Source: Marivirga lumbricoides (GTDB lineage: Bacteria; Bacteroidota; Bacteroidia; Cytophagales; Cyclobacteriaceae). From it: DNA of 64,000 nt. Location of the stretch: positions 1 to 64,000 of the forward strand of contig NZ_BMEC01000010.1 in NCBI RefSeq assembly GCF_014636295.1. Reading direction: 5' to 3'. Under the pieces are notes generated by a model. The model was not told the DNA's origin. It ran no database searches and saw nothing but the letters and a program-made list of their open reading frames with translations. Of the stretch, positions 8,753 to 16,841 are shown piece by piece; position 1 is the stretch's first letter, and each line of letters begins with the position of its first letter. A program made the translations under genes and the position numbers.

Positions 8753-8926
8753 ATGGCAACAAACAAACCATATGGAGACAATGCTCGGAATGGGGCAGTC
8801 AAAGAAAGAACGCAAACCTTTAATCCTAAAACTCAGCAATGGATAAAAAGAGATGCAACAAGTGGTAAATTTATGGACGCTAAACAGGATGGACGACCAT
8901 TCAAGGGGGTGCGAAAGGAAAAGTAA
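8753..8926 (+). CDS. 57-aa basic protein leading the CBASS operon
   Basis: A small, highly charged protein beginning MATNKPYGDNARNGAVKE, with NPKTQQWIKRD in the middle and FKGVRKEK at the end. It has no membrane segment. Its stop codon shares one base with the start of the CD-NTase (TAATG at 8924-8928), which implies translational coupling and argues strongly that it is a real operon member. The pattern PYGDN-x-R-x-GAV, NPKT, KRD, FMD, FKGVRKEK looks like a conserved family; I have the impression of similar short proteins beside bacterial nucleotidyltransferases but cannot confirm it. The function is unknown; a cofactor or regulator of the synthase is one idea. Confidence 0.75.
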   Translation: MATNKPYGDNARNGAVKERTQTFNPKTQQWIKRDATSGKFMDAKQDGRPFKGVRKEK

Positions 8927-9975
8927 TGAAAAGTTACAGAAACTTAATTGAATCTACGCGCTCAAGGCTCAATCCAGATAGAATTACTTTTAGTAAATCA
9001 TTTAATGAGGAGCTTTCAAGTATTTCATTCAGCGATATTCAAACCTTTGTCAGACTTGCGATGAAGTCTGTGGAACCTCAATACACAAGTATTACCAAAG
9101 AAGCAGGGGAAAGGGTGAAATCACATCTAAATTTGAAATTAACAAATCATTCCTTTAGATACCAAGGCTCAGTAATGACGAATACTCATATAAAAGGATA
9201 TAGTGATATTGATTTGTTAGTGATTTCTGAAAAATTTTATACTTACGATGCTTTAAATACTTCTAAGGTAATTGAGGAAAATAAAATACATGATTATGTT
9301 AAATTGAATAGGCTAAAAAACGAATCAGCAGCCCAGCGCTATTATGGAGATAGTTTAGAAGATTTGAGGCTGTTGAGAAAAGATTCGGAAATTACTCTAT
9401 ATGCAGTTTATGATATATGCAATTTGAATAAAGGCAAATGTATAGAAATCACTAATCAGCACTTAAATCGAGATGTTGATATAGTTATTGCAAATTGGTA
9501 TGACGATGTTGACTCAATAGTTAATGGAAAAGGAGAGAATCGTGGAATTCAGATCTATAATAAAGATGAGGATGAAGTTGAAAAGCCTGATTATCCATTT
9601 CTAAGTATTCAAAGGATTAATTCGAGAAGTTCCTTTACAGAAGGTAGGTTAAAGAAAATGATTAGGTTTTTAAAAACAGTTAAAGCTGAATCAGATTTAG
9701 AGATTGATTTATCTAGCTTTGATATTAATGCTATTTGCTATGATATTTGTATAGATAAATACAGGTATAAGTCCTACATAGAATTAGTGGATGTATTATA
9801 TTACCAATTACGTAGCATTCTGTCCAATGAGGAGCATGCAAGAAGGTTGAGCTCTGTTGACGGGAAGGAGCTTATTTTTGTAAAGGACAATACAAAATTG
9901 GAAAAGCTAAGAATGTTATTTTCTGAAGTAGAACCAATTTATACTGATTTAAAGAAAAGGTTGACTTATGGATAA
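8926..9975 (+). CDS. cdnE: CBASS cGAS/DncV-like nucleotidyltransferase (CD-NTase)
   Basis: 349 aa. The Pol-beta-type nucleotidyltransferase signature is clear: G81-S82 in FRYQGSVM, the metal-binding pair SDIDLLVI (D94, D96), and a third carboxylate in NRDVDIVIA (D183 or D185). The C-terminal helical half matches the layout of CD-NTases. These enzymes make cyclic oligonucleotides when phage infects. The next gene overlaps by 8 bases and is a STING-type receptor. In characterised bacterial STING operons the partner synthase is a CdnE that makes cyclic di-GMP, so that product is inferred here. The clade letter is assigned from the partner, not from an alignment. Confidence 0.85.
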   Translation: MKSYRNLIESTRSRLNPDRITFSKSFNEELSSISFSDIQTFVRLAMKSVEPQYTSITKEAGERVKSHLNLKLTNHSFRYQGSVMTNTHIKGYSDIDLLVISEKFYTYDALNTSKVIEENKIHDYVKLNRLKNESAAQRYYGDSLEDLRLLRKDSEITLYAVYDICNLNKGKCIEITNQHLNRDVDIVIANWYDDVDSIVNGKGENRGIQIYNKDEDEVEKPDYPFLSIQRINSRSSFTEGRLKKMIRFLKTVKAESDLEIDLSSFDINAICYDICIDKYRYKSYIELVDVLYYQLRSILSNEEHARRLSSVDGKELIFVKDNTKLEKLRMLFSEVEPIYTDLKKRLTYG

Positions 9976-10909
9976 TAAAATTAGCGTTTTCATAGGTAGC
10001 TCCACCGAATCCTTAAAAATTGCGAAGATTGTAAAACGTCTCCTTGAAGTGGGGGGCGGAGTTGAGTGTACTATTTGGAATGAGGGGGTGTTTGAATACA
10101 ACAAATCTTTTCTTGAGTCTTTGTCAAATGTGAGTTATTCATATGATTTTGGTATAATGATCGCTACTAAAGATGATATTGCCCTAATCAGGAAAAGTGT
10201 TAAGAGTATTCCGCGTGATAATGTCATATTTGAGTATGGCTTGTTTTTAGGTGTTATGGGGAACCTTAGAACCTTTCTCTTACAGGAAGAGGGTGCAAAT
10301 CTGCCAACTGATCTACTTGGATATACTACTCCTCGGTTTGATTCTGGCTTTAGCGAAGAGAAGTGGGAGAAATTATTAAGTAAAATAAAGCAAGTCATAA
10401 TTGAGGAGTATAGTAAGAGTATTATTAAAATATTACCATCAACCTCCCTTGCAATTGGTTATTTCAATTCCTTTTTGAAGAGGGTTGGGAGATATGTGAT
10501 AGAAACGCAGGGAACTTTACTTAATAAAAATGATTGTGAGCATTCTAATGCCAAAGTACAGATTATTATACCTGAGGAGTTAAGTAGTGATATTGGTGAG
10601 AAAGCTCAGATTTTCTATAGAAGTAATGGTTTGGTAGGGGATGAAATAGGTCAATCCAACAGACCATTTCCAATATGGTTTCATAAAAAGCAAGATGAAC
10701 TGATAATAATTGACATGCCTACTACTCTTAATTCTATCCGACCTTCGGTGGAATTATTAATTCCAACTTCTTCATTAGGGAATAATAAGATAAAATATAA
10801 AGTAGAAAGGAAAGAACTTGAGAATTTTAAAAGAACGCTTGAGTATCTAATTTCTATTGATGATTATTCCAAGGCTTGTGTAGAAGTGGTTTGGGAGTCT
10901 GAGTTTTAG
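9968..10909 (+). CDS. cap12: TIR-STING CBASS effector (Cap12-like)
   Basis: 313 aa in two domains. Residues 4-125 form a TIR-like NADase domain of the predicted nucleotide-binding type, with ISVFIGSSTES, TIWNEGVF and NVIFEYGLFLG (E89 is the likely catalytic glutamate). Residues about 157-313 resemble prokaryotic STING: SLAIGYFNSFL at its start and a ligand-pocket segment IIDMPTTLN, where D249 and T253 have the spacing of guanine-contacting residues recalled from bacterial STING structures. Known TIR-STING proteins bind cyclic di-GMP, polymerise and destroy NAD+, stopping phage spread by abortive infection. The 8-base overlap with the CD-NTase and the terminator right after it define a compact operon. 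Confidence 0.82.
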   Translation: MDNKISVFIGSSTESLKIAKIVKRLLEVGGGVECTIWNEGVFEYNKSFLESLSNVSYSYDFGIMIATKDDIALIRKSVKSIPRDNVIFEYGLFLGVMGNLRTFLLQEEGANLPTDLLGYTTPRFDSGFSEEKWEKLLSKIKQVIIEEYSKSIIKILPSTSLAIGYFNSFLKRVGRYVIETQGTLLNKNDCEHSNAKVQIIIPEELSSDIGEKAQIFYRSNGLVGDEIGQSNRPFPIWFHKKQDELIIIDMPTTLNSIRPSVELLIPTSSLGNNKIKYKVERKELENFKRTLEYLISIDDYSKACVEVVWESEF

Positions 10910-10927
10910 TTTAACAAATTAGTGACA

Positions 10928-10957
10928 AAAATGTGCAGTGAATCGCTGCACATTTTT
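10928..10957. terminator. Strong (possibly bidirectional) intrinsic terminator
   Basis: AAAATGTGCAG (10928-10938) and CTGCACATTTT (10946-10956) make a perfect 11-bp stem with a 7-base loop and a run of T on the plus strand. It lies 18 bp after the TIR-STING stop and ends the CBASS transcript. The A-run on the left side would serve the opposing XRE remnant. It rules out the long upstream start of the KAP gene at 10938. Confidence 0.85.
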
Positions 10958-11065
10958 TTATTCATCAAGATTTTTTTCCAAGTTCGAAAAAAGGATCCCA
11001 ATTGAAATGTCCATTGCTTTCAACATTTGGTTAATTGTTTTAAGGGTTGGTTTTCCTTTCCTATT
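10958..11065 (-). pseudogene. Remnant of an XRE-type HTH regulator (C-terminal part)
   Basis: Read on the minus strand, the frame ending at 10958 gives RKGKPTLKTINQMLKAMDIS, then IGILFSNLEKNLDE. This is the typical last helix and tail of an XRE/Cro-like DNA-binding domain. The N-terminal helix-turn-helix is gone and no start codon is available before the frame runs into the KAP leader. It suggests a controller gene was cut when the KAP gene or the CBASS operon arrived. Confidence 0.55.
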
Positions 11066-11084
11066 TATAATTAGAAGAAATAAA

Positions 11085-13931
11085 ATGACTAAATATCCTT
11101 ATACAATTTTAACTGAAGAGGCTACGAATAAAGATTTATTTGGGAATAAGGCTCATGAGAGAATTGCCAAAACCATTTATCAAACAATCAAAGAAAATGA
11201 TAAGGGGTTAGCTATAGGCATTGAAGGTGAATATGGTTCGGGCAAATCCACTGTCGTAAGACATTTAAAAGAGCAATTAGATAAAGAGAAAGACTTATAT
11301 GCGACCTTCTATTTTGATGCTTGGGCGCATGAAAGTGATCCTTTAAGAAGAGTGTTTTTGGAGTCAATGATTAAAAGCTGCTGTGAAGAAAAGAATGAAG
11401 ACATCAGTATCTTACAGTCAAATATAAAATATAATAAAACCACTGATGAGAAGTCGAAGAAAGGAAAAATCTCAAAATTCGCTATTGTATTTTCGGTAAT
11501 CCTTTTTCTTATCCCTGTGGGAATTCAGTTACTAGGGAATGTCAATTATTCGAACCTAACATTGATTTGTACAGAATGTAATATCGATTGGTTATTTGTT
11601 TGTGGATTATTCTTCTCTCTATTTCCAATATTATTAATCGTTTTAAAAATTATCTATTTAAAAAGTAGTGGCAAAGATATTTTAGATTTATCACAATGGC
11701 AGTTCATTAATCGTTCTTTAAGTAGTACTCCAGATGAAAAAGTAATTACAGAGCAAGAAAGAACATCCATTGAATTTCAAGAATACTTTGATCAAATATT
11801 AAATAAAATATTTATAGAGAAAGATAAAAAGTTGATTATTTTTATCGATAACCTTGATAGAATAGAAGAGGACCAAGCTCTTAAGGTATTTTCCACCTTA
11901 CAGATTTTTCTACAACATCGAAATGGTATAGAAAGTACTAATTCTTTACATGATAAAATTTATACTGTAATACCTTTCGATCCATCAGGAATTGGGTTGC
12001 TTTGGGAACAAAGAAATTCAAATAGCCTTTTAAGCCATGTTAAGAAGCCAGCCAATAATTCTATTAGTTTTCTGGATAAAATTTTACAAGTGAGAATTAA
12101 CGTTCCCAACCCTGTTGTAAAGGGCTGGAAAGAAACAAGCGGTAAGTTAATCGATCAAAGTCTTAGTAAATGGAATCGAGATGAAATTAATGTTGTTAAA
12201 AATGTTTTTCACTTTACAAATACATCCCCTGATTTTAATCCGAAACCTAGGGAGATTAAAATTTATATAAACCAAGTAGGTCTTCTAAGAAATCATTTTG
12301 GTAAACAAATTAGTACTGAAGCAATTTCTTACTTCGTCATGAAGAAATATGTTCAGAAGTTTTCAATAAATGAAATAAAGGAGATGCTCAATATATCGTT
12401 TTCTGAAAAAACACAGTCTTTATTAAAATCACCTGAAGTTGAAAAAGAAATAGCTGCAATATTGTATGATGTGAAGAATATCAATGATGCATATATTCTT
12501 TTGCTACAAGAGAAATTGGTTATAGCACTAAGCAATCATAAAGATGAAGAAGTATTGGGATTAGAGAAAGCTCATGAGGAGAATTTCTGGTCTGTAATTA
12601 GACATTTTGTGAGCACATATGATGATCAAAATCTATACAATATTATAGGCTGTATATACAAATGTTTTGGTTTAGATAAATTAAAAGAAAGTAGCTTACA
12701 GGTTATTAAAATTAAGGCTAATCAACTGGTTCGTAAACCCGAATTGATTTGGAAGGAAAATAGTATACACGAGGATAAAGAAAGACTAAACACCATTGCT
12801 TGTTTCAGTTTTAGTAAAGATGAAGTTGTTCGTGATGCGTGGTTTAAACTTTATAAATATGCTCTTACTACAGGCACTGAAATTATTGAAGAAAATCAGA
12901 ATGCAATTGTTCAGAAGTTAAAGAATCTAAATCTGATTTATGAAGAAATTAAAGTAGTAGTTGGAGATAACAAGCTTGAATTACAAAAGGGCGTGAACTG
13001 GCAATTCTTGGCGAAAGTGGATTACCAATACGATTTAAAATTGAATAGGATCATTACTGTAAGCCAAATAGCTGTAGATGATTTCATTGAAGGGATGAAA
13101 AAAGTTTTTAATGAAATTGACGAGCAAATTGAACTTAATATTTCATATGAGCTACTTTTTTTAGATCGAATAAATATGATTAAAGAAGCTGATTTAGTAA
13201 ATCTAACAGATGGTCTTTTTTATGCTTTAAAGAAAAGAGAAGAAATACATTCTTCGAAAAGCAAAGAAGATTTAATGATTATAAACTTAGGTTCTGCTTT
13301 TGTAGATCTTCTATATCAAACGTCAGTTAAATACAGCAAGCTGGAATTACTAAAGGGAATAGTAAGTGATAGCAAATTTTATGAATATGTTTCAATTAAT
13401 GTAACTGTAGAGGCTGATCACATATTCAAACTAGCAACTATTAGAGCTTACATACTTAAAGAAGAATACCATAACTATCTAAGTGAAAGTATAGCTGAAG
13501 ACTTTACTTATATGTCGATGGTCTACGGTATTTTCAAAAAAGATGAAGTGGAATTCGCTAAGTATTTATGCGAGGACTTAAAACGAAATTCCATGTGGAA
13601 AACAATTTGGTCTTTAATTAAATTGCACGACAGTCCAGTGATGAGAAGAGTACTAATTCAATTAATACTAGAGAACCAAAAATCACCCTTTCAAGCAGCA
13701 ACGGTAGAATTGAATTACTACAATGGTTTAAGGTTATTATCTGAAAAAGGCTTTGCAAAGCATTTTAGAGCCTATGATAAATGGTTTTTAGAGAACAGCA
13801 ACATAGAAAAGGAGTCTTTAGATACTAGTCAATTTCATTTATGGGTCGAAGAAATATCATCTAATCAAAAATTAAGTAATGCTGATGAGACAAAGATGAG
13901 GATGATACTTCAGAGTCTAAAAAGATTATAA
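11085..13931 (+). CDS. KAP-family P-loop NTPase with two membrane helices
   Basis: 948 aa from ATG 11085 (MTKYPYTIL), chosen because an upstream in-frame ATG at 10938 lies inside the terminator. The Walker A motif is GEYGSGKST (48-56), followed by FYFDAW, a KAP-family feature. Two transmembrane helices (about 132-152 and 168-192) are inserted between Walker A and Walker B IIFIDNLDR (251-259), the classic KAP layout. The long C-terminal half is helical and unassigned. KAP NTPases are membrane-attached ATPases; some exclude phage, for example F-plasmid PifA. Position beside CBASS supports a defence role. It is not co-transcribed with CBASS. Confidence 0.85.
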   Translation: MTKYPYTILTEEATNKDLFGNKAHERIAKTIYQTIKENDKGLAIGIEGEYGSGKSTVVRHLKEQLDKEKDLYATFYFDAWAHESDPLRRVFLESMIKSCCEEKNEDISILQSNIKYNKTTDEKSKKGKISKFAIVFSVILFLIPVGIQLLGNVNYSNLTLICTECNIDWLFVCGLFFSLFPILLIVLKIIYLKSSGKDILDLSQWQFINRSLSSTPDEKVITEQERTSIEFQEYFDQILNKIFIEKDKKLIIFIDNLDRIEEDQALKVFSTLQIFLQHRNGIESTNSLHDKIYTVIPFDPSGIGLLWEQRNSNSLLSHVKKPANNSISFLDKILQVRINVPNPVVKGWKETSGKLIDQSLSKWNRDEINVVKNVFHFTNTSPDFNPKPREIKIYINQVGLLRNHFGKQISTEAISYFVMKKYVQKFSINEIKEMLNISFSEKTQSLLKSPEVEKEIAAILYDVKNINDAYILLLQEKLVIALSNHKDEEVLGLEKAHEENFWSVIRHFVSTYDDQNLYNIIGCIYKCFGLDKLKESSLQVIKIKANQLVRKPELIWKENSIHEDKERLNTIACFSFSKDEVVRDAWFKLYKYALTTGTEIIEENQNAIVQKLKNLNLIYEEIKVVVGDNKLELQKGVNWQFLAKVDYQYDLKLNRIITVSQIAVDDFIEGMKKVFNEIDEQIELNISYELLFLDRINMIKEADLVNLTDGLFYALKKREEIHSSKSKEDLMIINLGSAFVDLLYQTSVKYSKLELLKGIVSDSKFYEYVSINVTVEADHIFKLATIRAYILKEEYHNYLSESIAEDFTYMSMVYGIFKKDEVEFAKYLCEDLKRNSMWKTIWSLIKLHDSPVMRRVLIQLILENQKSPFQAATVELNYYNGLRLLSEKGFAKHFRAYDKWFLENSNIEKESLDTSQFHLWVEEISSNQKLSNADETKMRMILQSLKRL

Positions 13932-14085
13932 TTCCGTTTGCAAAAACTGGAGATGATAAGTATCAAGTTTGCAAATTCAAGTAGGTTATTAGCAAATTGC
14001 CTGACAAACAATATTAAAAATAGGTATGAATGCTATAAGGAACTAATCGCTTTTTATGGTGGCTGAAAAAGGGATATAATAACTA

Positions 14086-14241
14086 TTATTCTTCAGAAGC
14101 TTCATTCACCATCTGCATCTTATCATAAATTTCATAACATTCTTCTTTTGAGATATTGTGCTTTGATTTTAATGAATCATACAGAACCTGAACTGCTTCT
14201 TCTCTTAACCTTCTTTTATCTTCTGTGAGAGAATTTCCCAT
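14086..14241 (-). CDS. Small 51-aa helical protein
   Basis: A short frame beginning MGNSLTEDKRRLREEAVQV and ending MVNEASEE. It is charged, helical and has no membrane segment. It is divergent from the XRE regulator at 14361, with about 120 bp of AT-rich DNA between them. I do not recognise a family. Codon use looks coding and the composition is protein-like, but the length limits certainty. Confidence 0.4.
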   Translation of the reverse strand: MGNSLTEDKRRLREEAVQVLYDSLKSKHNISKEECYEIYDKMQMVNEASEE

Positions 14242-14360
14242 AGTTACTTTTGCTTTTCGATTGAAAACTAATACAATTTACTTTAAAATACAATATACTA
14301 TTTATTAGTAGTAATTAATAAGTGGTAACAAATAGGTATGAATGATTTTTCCTTTGTTGT

Positions 14361-14603
14361 ATGTCAAAGGATGATGACTTCAGCAAAGAACAGCTTAGCA
14401 AGCTTGGTAATAGAATAAAGACGTTGCGTATTGCAAAAGGATATACTAATTACGAATATTTTGCATACGAGCATAATATTCCAAGAGCCCAGTTCGGAAG
14501 GTATGAAAGAGGTGAAGATCTTCGGTTTAGTAGCTTGATAAAAGTAGTGAAAGCCTTTGATATGACGCTTACCGAATTTTTTCAGGAAGGATTTGATGAT
14601 TAA
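14361..14603 (+). CDS. XRE-family HTH transcriptional regulator
   Basis: 80 aa, essentially one Cro/C1-type DNA-binding domain: LGNRIKTLRIAKGYTNYEYF, then the recognition helix region RAQFGRYERGEDLRFSSL and VVKAFDMTLTEFF. It stands on the plus strand at the left edge of the large minus-strand element and converges on the 217-aa gene, overlapping its end by 4 bases. It may control the element or the neighbouring small gene. The tail resembles that of the XRE remnant at 10958. Confidence 0.85.
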   Translation: MSKDDDFSKEQLSKLGNRIKTLRIAKGYTNYEYFAYEHNIPRAQFGRYERGEDLRFSSLIKVVKAFDMTLTEFFQEGFDD

Positions 14604-15253
14604 TTAAACAATTTACTCAGGAAGGAAGGCTTTCTTTCTAGTATAATAGTATAAAGACTGTCAGCTTGTGACTGAGGATTATCAAATTTAATTTCTGCTA
14701 TAGCCTGTTTTTTCTTAAATAAGTTAAAGGGTTTCTTTCCTGGCTTTCGGTAGTAGTAGGTGATATCAAAATTATGAATGATCTCATAAGTTATCGATAA
14801 CGTATCAAGAGATGGTAAATAGAGACCTTCCATGTTCAGGTGATCATCTGAAATAGTAAACTTCTTTGCAGATAGTACAACATTATCAGTTTTCAAGTAA
14901 ACAGTATCTATTAAAGGTATGTTTAATGAGTCAGAGGTAGATGCTTTTACAGTTGAATAACTAATAAGGTTCTTTCTAATATTGCCAATATCTTTTCTTA
15001 TAGTTTCCTGGAGTTTCTCTGCCAGCGCCATCTTAGCATTGGAGGCATCAATTTCAGCAAGTTCCACCCTCAGGCGGTTTTTACCTGCTTTGTCTTTCCA
15101 TTGCTGCATGTCCTGAAAACTGAGCTCTGAAGCTTCTTTAAAATCAAGCACTTCGGATCTTTTTACCATGAGCATGTAGACGAGTATCAAGATTAGGATC
15201 AACTGCGCAATCCAAAAGTATTTTCTTATCAATTGGAATATTAATACCATCAA
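14600..15253 (-). CDS. Membrane-anchored coiled-coil protein, unknown function
   Basis: 217 aa with an N-terminal transmembrane helix (about residues 5-28, WIAQLILILILVYML), then a charged coiled coil (about 45-95) and a beta-rich C-terminal half rich in Asp and Lys. It resembles the small membrane-anchored proteins of Bacteroidota mobile elements, but I cannot name a family with confidence. It is the last gene of the early module and overlaps the 103-aa gene by 4 bases (ATGA), so both are co-translated. It may form a membrane complex with that protein. Confidence 0.6.
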   Translation of the reverse strand: MMVLIFQLIRKYFWIAQLILILILVYMLMVKRSEVLDFKEASELSFQDMQQWKDKAGKNRLRVELAEIDASNAKMALAEKLQETIRKDIGNIRKNLISYSTVKASTSDSLNIPLIDTVYLKTDNVVLSAKKFTISDDHLNMEGLYLPSLDTLSITYEIIHNFDITYYYRKPGKKPFNLFKKKQAIAEIKFDNPQSQADSLYTIILERKPSFLSKLFN

Positions 15254-15561
15254 TGAGATTTCTTAAAGTCAGTAAGTTTGTCTGCTTTGTCTTTCAACTC
15301 AATTTTTATTTCATATAGCAGCTTAGTCATTTCAGTGGTTGTATTATTGATTTGTTGCAAAAGTTTGTCCTGGGTGAGTTTAAGATTGATATGTTTCTCC
15401 TTTTGCGTATTAACTTCCAGCTCTAACTTAGCCAACTTTACATGAACATTCACCCACATGCTGATTACCACAATGAGCAAACTGATTGAGCTTAATAACA
15501 TATGTCCCATATTCAGTGTGGTATTTAATCTGAAAGGCTGGTTTACATCTTCATTTTTCAT
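15250..15561 (-). CDS. Small membrane coiled-coil protein
   Basis: 103 aa. One transmembrane helix at about residues 15-37 (GHMLLSSISLLIVVISMWV) is followed by a long amphipathic coiled coil to the C-terminus (KLELEVNTQKEKHINLKLTQ and onward). It overlaps both neighbours (4 and 11 bases), placing it in one translation unit with the ATPase and the 217-aa protein. The arrangement of one helix plus coil is seen in holin- or spanin-like and membrane scaffold proteins. No function can be assigned. Confidence 0.6.
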   Translation of the reverse strand: MKNEDVNQPFRLNTTLNMGHMLLSSISLLIVVISMWVNVHVKLAKLELEVNTQKEKHINLKLTQDKLLQQINNTTTEMTKLLYEIKIELKDKADKLTDFKKSH

Positions 15562-16744
15562 CTTCCACTAGTTCACCTGAGTTAATAATCGACTTCGTTG
15601 CTATGTTGTATTGCAAACCTGTTTCACCATACCTGTTTTTAGTGGCAACTGCATAATTGTTTCGGAAAGAGTCATCCACTTTTACTACTTCAAGGTTGAC
15701 GCCCGCGTCAAATAGTGGTGCAGTGCCACCACGGATAGTACCTTGGGTGGTACGCTGAAAGATTACTATGAAGATCGTATCAGGGAAATCTTTCCGGAGT
15801 TTATCAAATTCAGAAGAATGAGCATTGAGTTTATTCCAACTATCAATAACAACTACATCAAATTCCTTCGCTGCTTTCCTGATCGTTTCAATGCCTTGAG
15901 GTAGTTGATCGGTGATGAAGATTTTACCTCTGTTGCCGGGAGCAACATATTCCTCTCGCATTCTTCTGATCAAATCCGAGCGCCTGCCAATCTCCAGGGA
16001 AAATATTGCGATCTGATTATTTAAACCAGCGAAAGCATCTGCCAACTGGTAGCCAAACCGTGTTTTTCCACCTCCCTGGTCGCCTTCTAAAGTAATGGCC
16101 AATTCAAATCGCTCCAGGTCACCTAGCAATTTGCCTAAGTCCCCAGCTAGTCTAAAAGAATTTTCAGAAGGTGCGGTGTTAATGTCATTCATCGAATTGA
16201 AAATTGACAGCGAGCGTTTTTCCGTATTAGTAGCTGGTAAATGTGCCTTTCTTGATAAAGGCAAACCAGATAAACCGTTCAGCTCATTGGAGCTTATTGC
16301 CCTTCGTAGTTCTGCCTTCCAATCTTTATTGATAAGGATCTTAATCTTCCTGTTACCTTCTAATTTATTGTACTGACTTATCAGTTTTTCCTGGATTTTC
16401 TGAATTTGCCTGGCATGCATGGAAGACCTGGTAATCTGTTTGGTTGCTATGGCCTTTTGAAGTGAGCTGATATAGTTGCGTAACTGAAGTTTGCTCATCG
16501 TCTTACGGTCGAACTTCAGAAAACTTTCAATAAAGAGCTCCTCTGTTTCTGCTTTAGGTTTAGCTAACTGAAGTTGCTGATTAAGATTGTTTAGGTATAA
16601 ATCAATCGACTCTTTCACTGTTTTATCCTTGTCGTACCAGTCTTTGGCTTCCATGAAGAACTCATGACCTTCCTGGTAAACTTTAGGCAGCTTAGCCAGG
16701 TTTACCTGCTTAATATTCTCTTGATAGTTGATGACAGAAATCAT
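15551..16744 (-). CDS. RecA/DnaB-like P-loop ATPase
   Basis: 397 aa. The helical N-terminal 200 residues are unassigned. The C-terminal half is a RecA-fold ATPase: Walker A GDQGGGKTR (221-229), a DnaB-like IAIFSLEIG strand (246-253), and Walker B FDVVVIDSW (295-303). A later FIVIFQRTTQGTIRGG fits a sensor/Arg-finger loop. It lacks recognisable DnaB primase-binding or Rep domains. Position after the methyltransferase and RadC suggests replication of the element. A packaging ATPase role for a tailless virus is an alternative that the sequence alone cannot decide. Confidence 0.7.
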   Translation of the reverse strand: MISVINYQENIKQVNLAKLPKVYQEGHEFFMEAKDWYDKDKTVKESIDLYLNNLNQQLQLAKPKAETEELFIESFLKFDRKTMSKLQLRNYISSLQKAIATKQITRSSMHARQIQKIQEKLISQYNKLEGNRKIKILINKDWKAELRRAISSNELNGLSGLPLSRKAHLPATNTEKRSLSIFNSMNDINTAPSENSFRLAGDLGKLLGDLERFELAITLEGDQGGGKTRFGYQLADAFAGLNNQIAIFSLEIGRRSDLIRRMREEYVAPGNRGKIFITDQLPQGIETIRKAAKEFDVVVIDSWNKLNAHSSEFDKLRKDFPDTIFIVIFQRTTQGTIRGGTAPLFDAGVNLEVVKVDDSFRNNYAVATKNRYGETGLQYNIATKSIINSGELVEDEK

Positions 16745-16819
16745 AGGCCAAGGATAGGACGATCTGATTTTTAGCTTTCCGTTTGATTCATGATAATGGA
16801 GGTTTAACTAATAGTTATT

Positions 16820-16841
16820 ATCATCTACAATATTAGATGAT
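16820..16841. repeat. Perfect 8-bp inverted repeat at the methyltransferase stop
   Basis: ATCATCTA (16820-16827) and TAGATGAT (16834-16841) pair around the stop codon of the methyltransferase. No T-run follows on the minus strand, so it is not a classical terminator. It may set mRNA processing in the 80-bp gap before the ATPase gene, the only real gap in this operon. Confidence 0.4.

Noticed and set aside
10938-11084. 49-residue N-terminal extension of the KAP NTPase
   Set aside because: The upstream ATG lies inside a perfect terminator hairpin and the extension reads through the antisense XRE remnant; MTKYPYTIL is a normal start.
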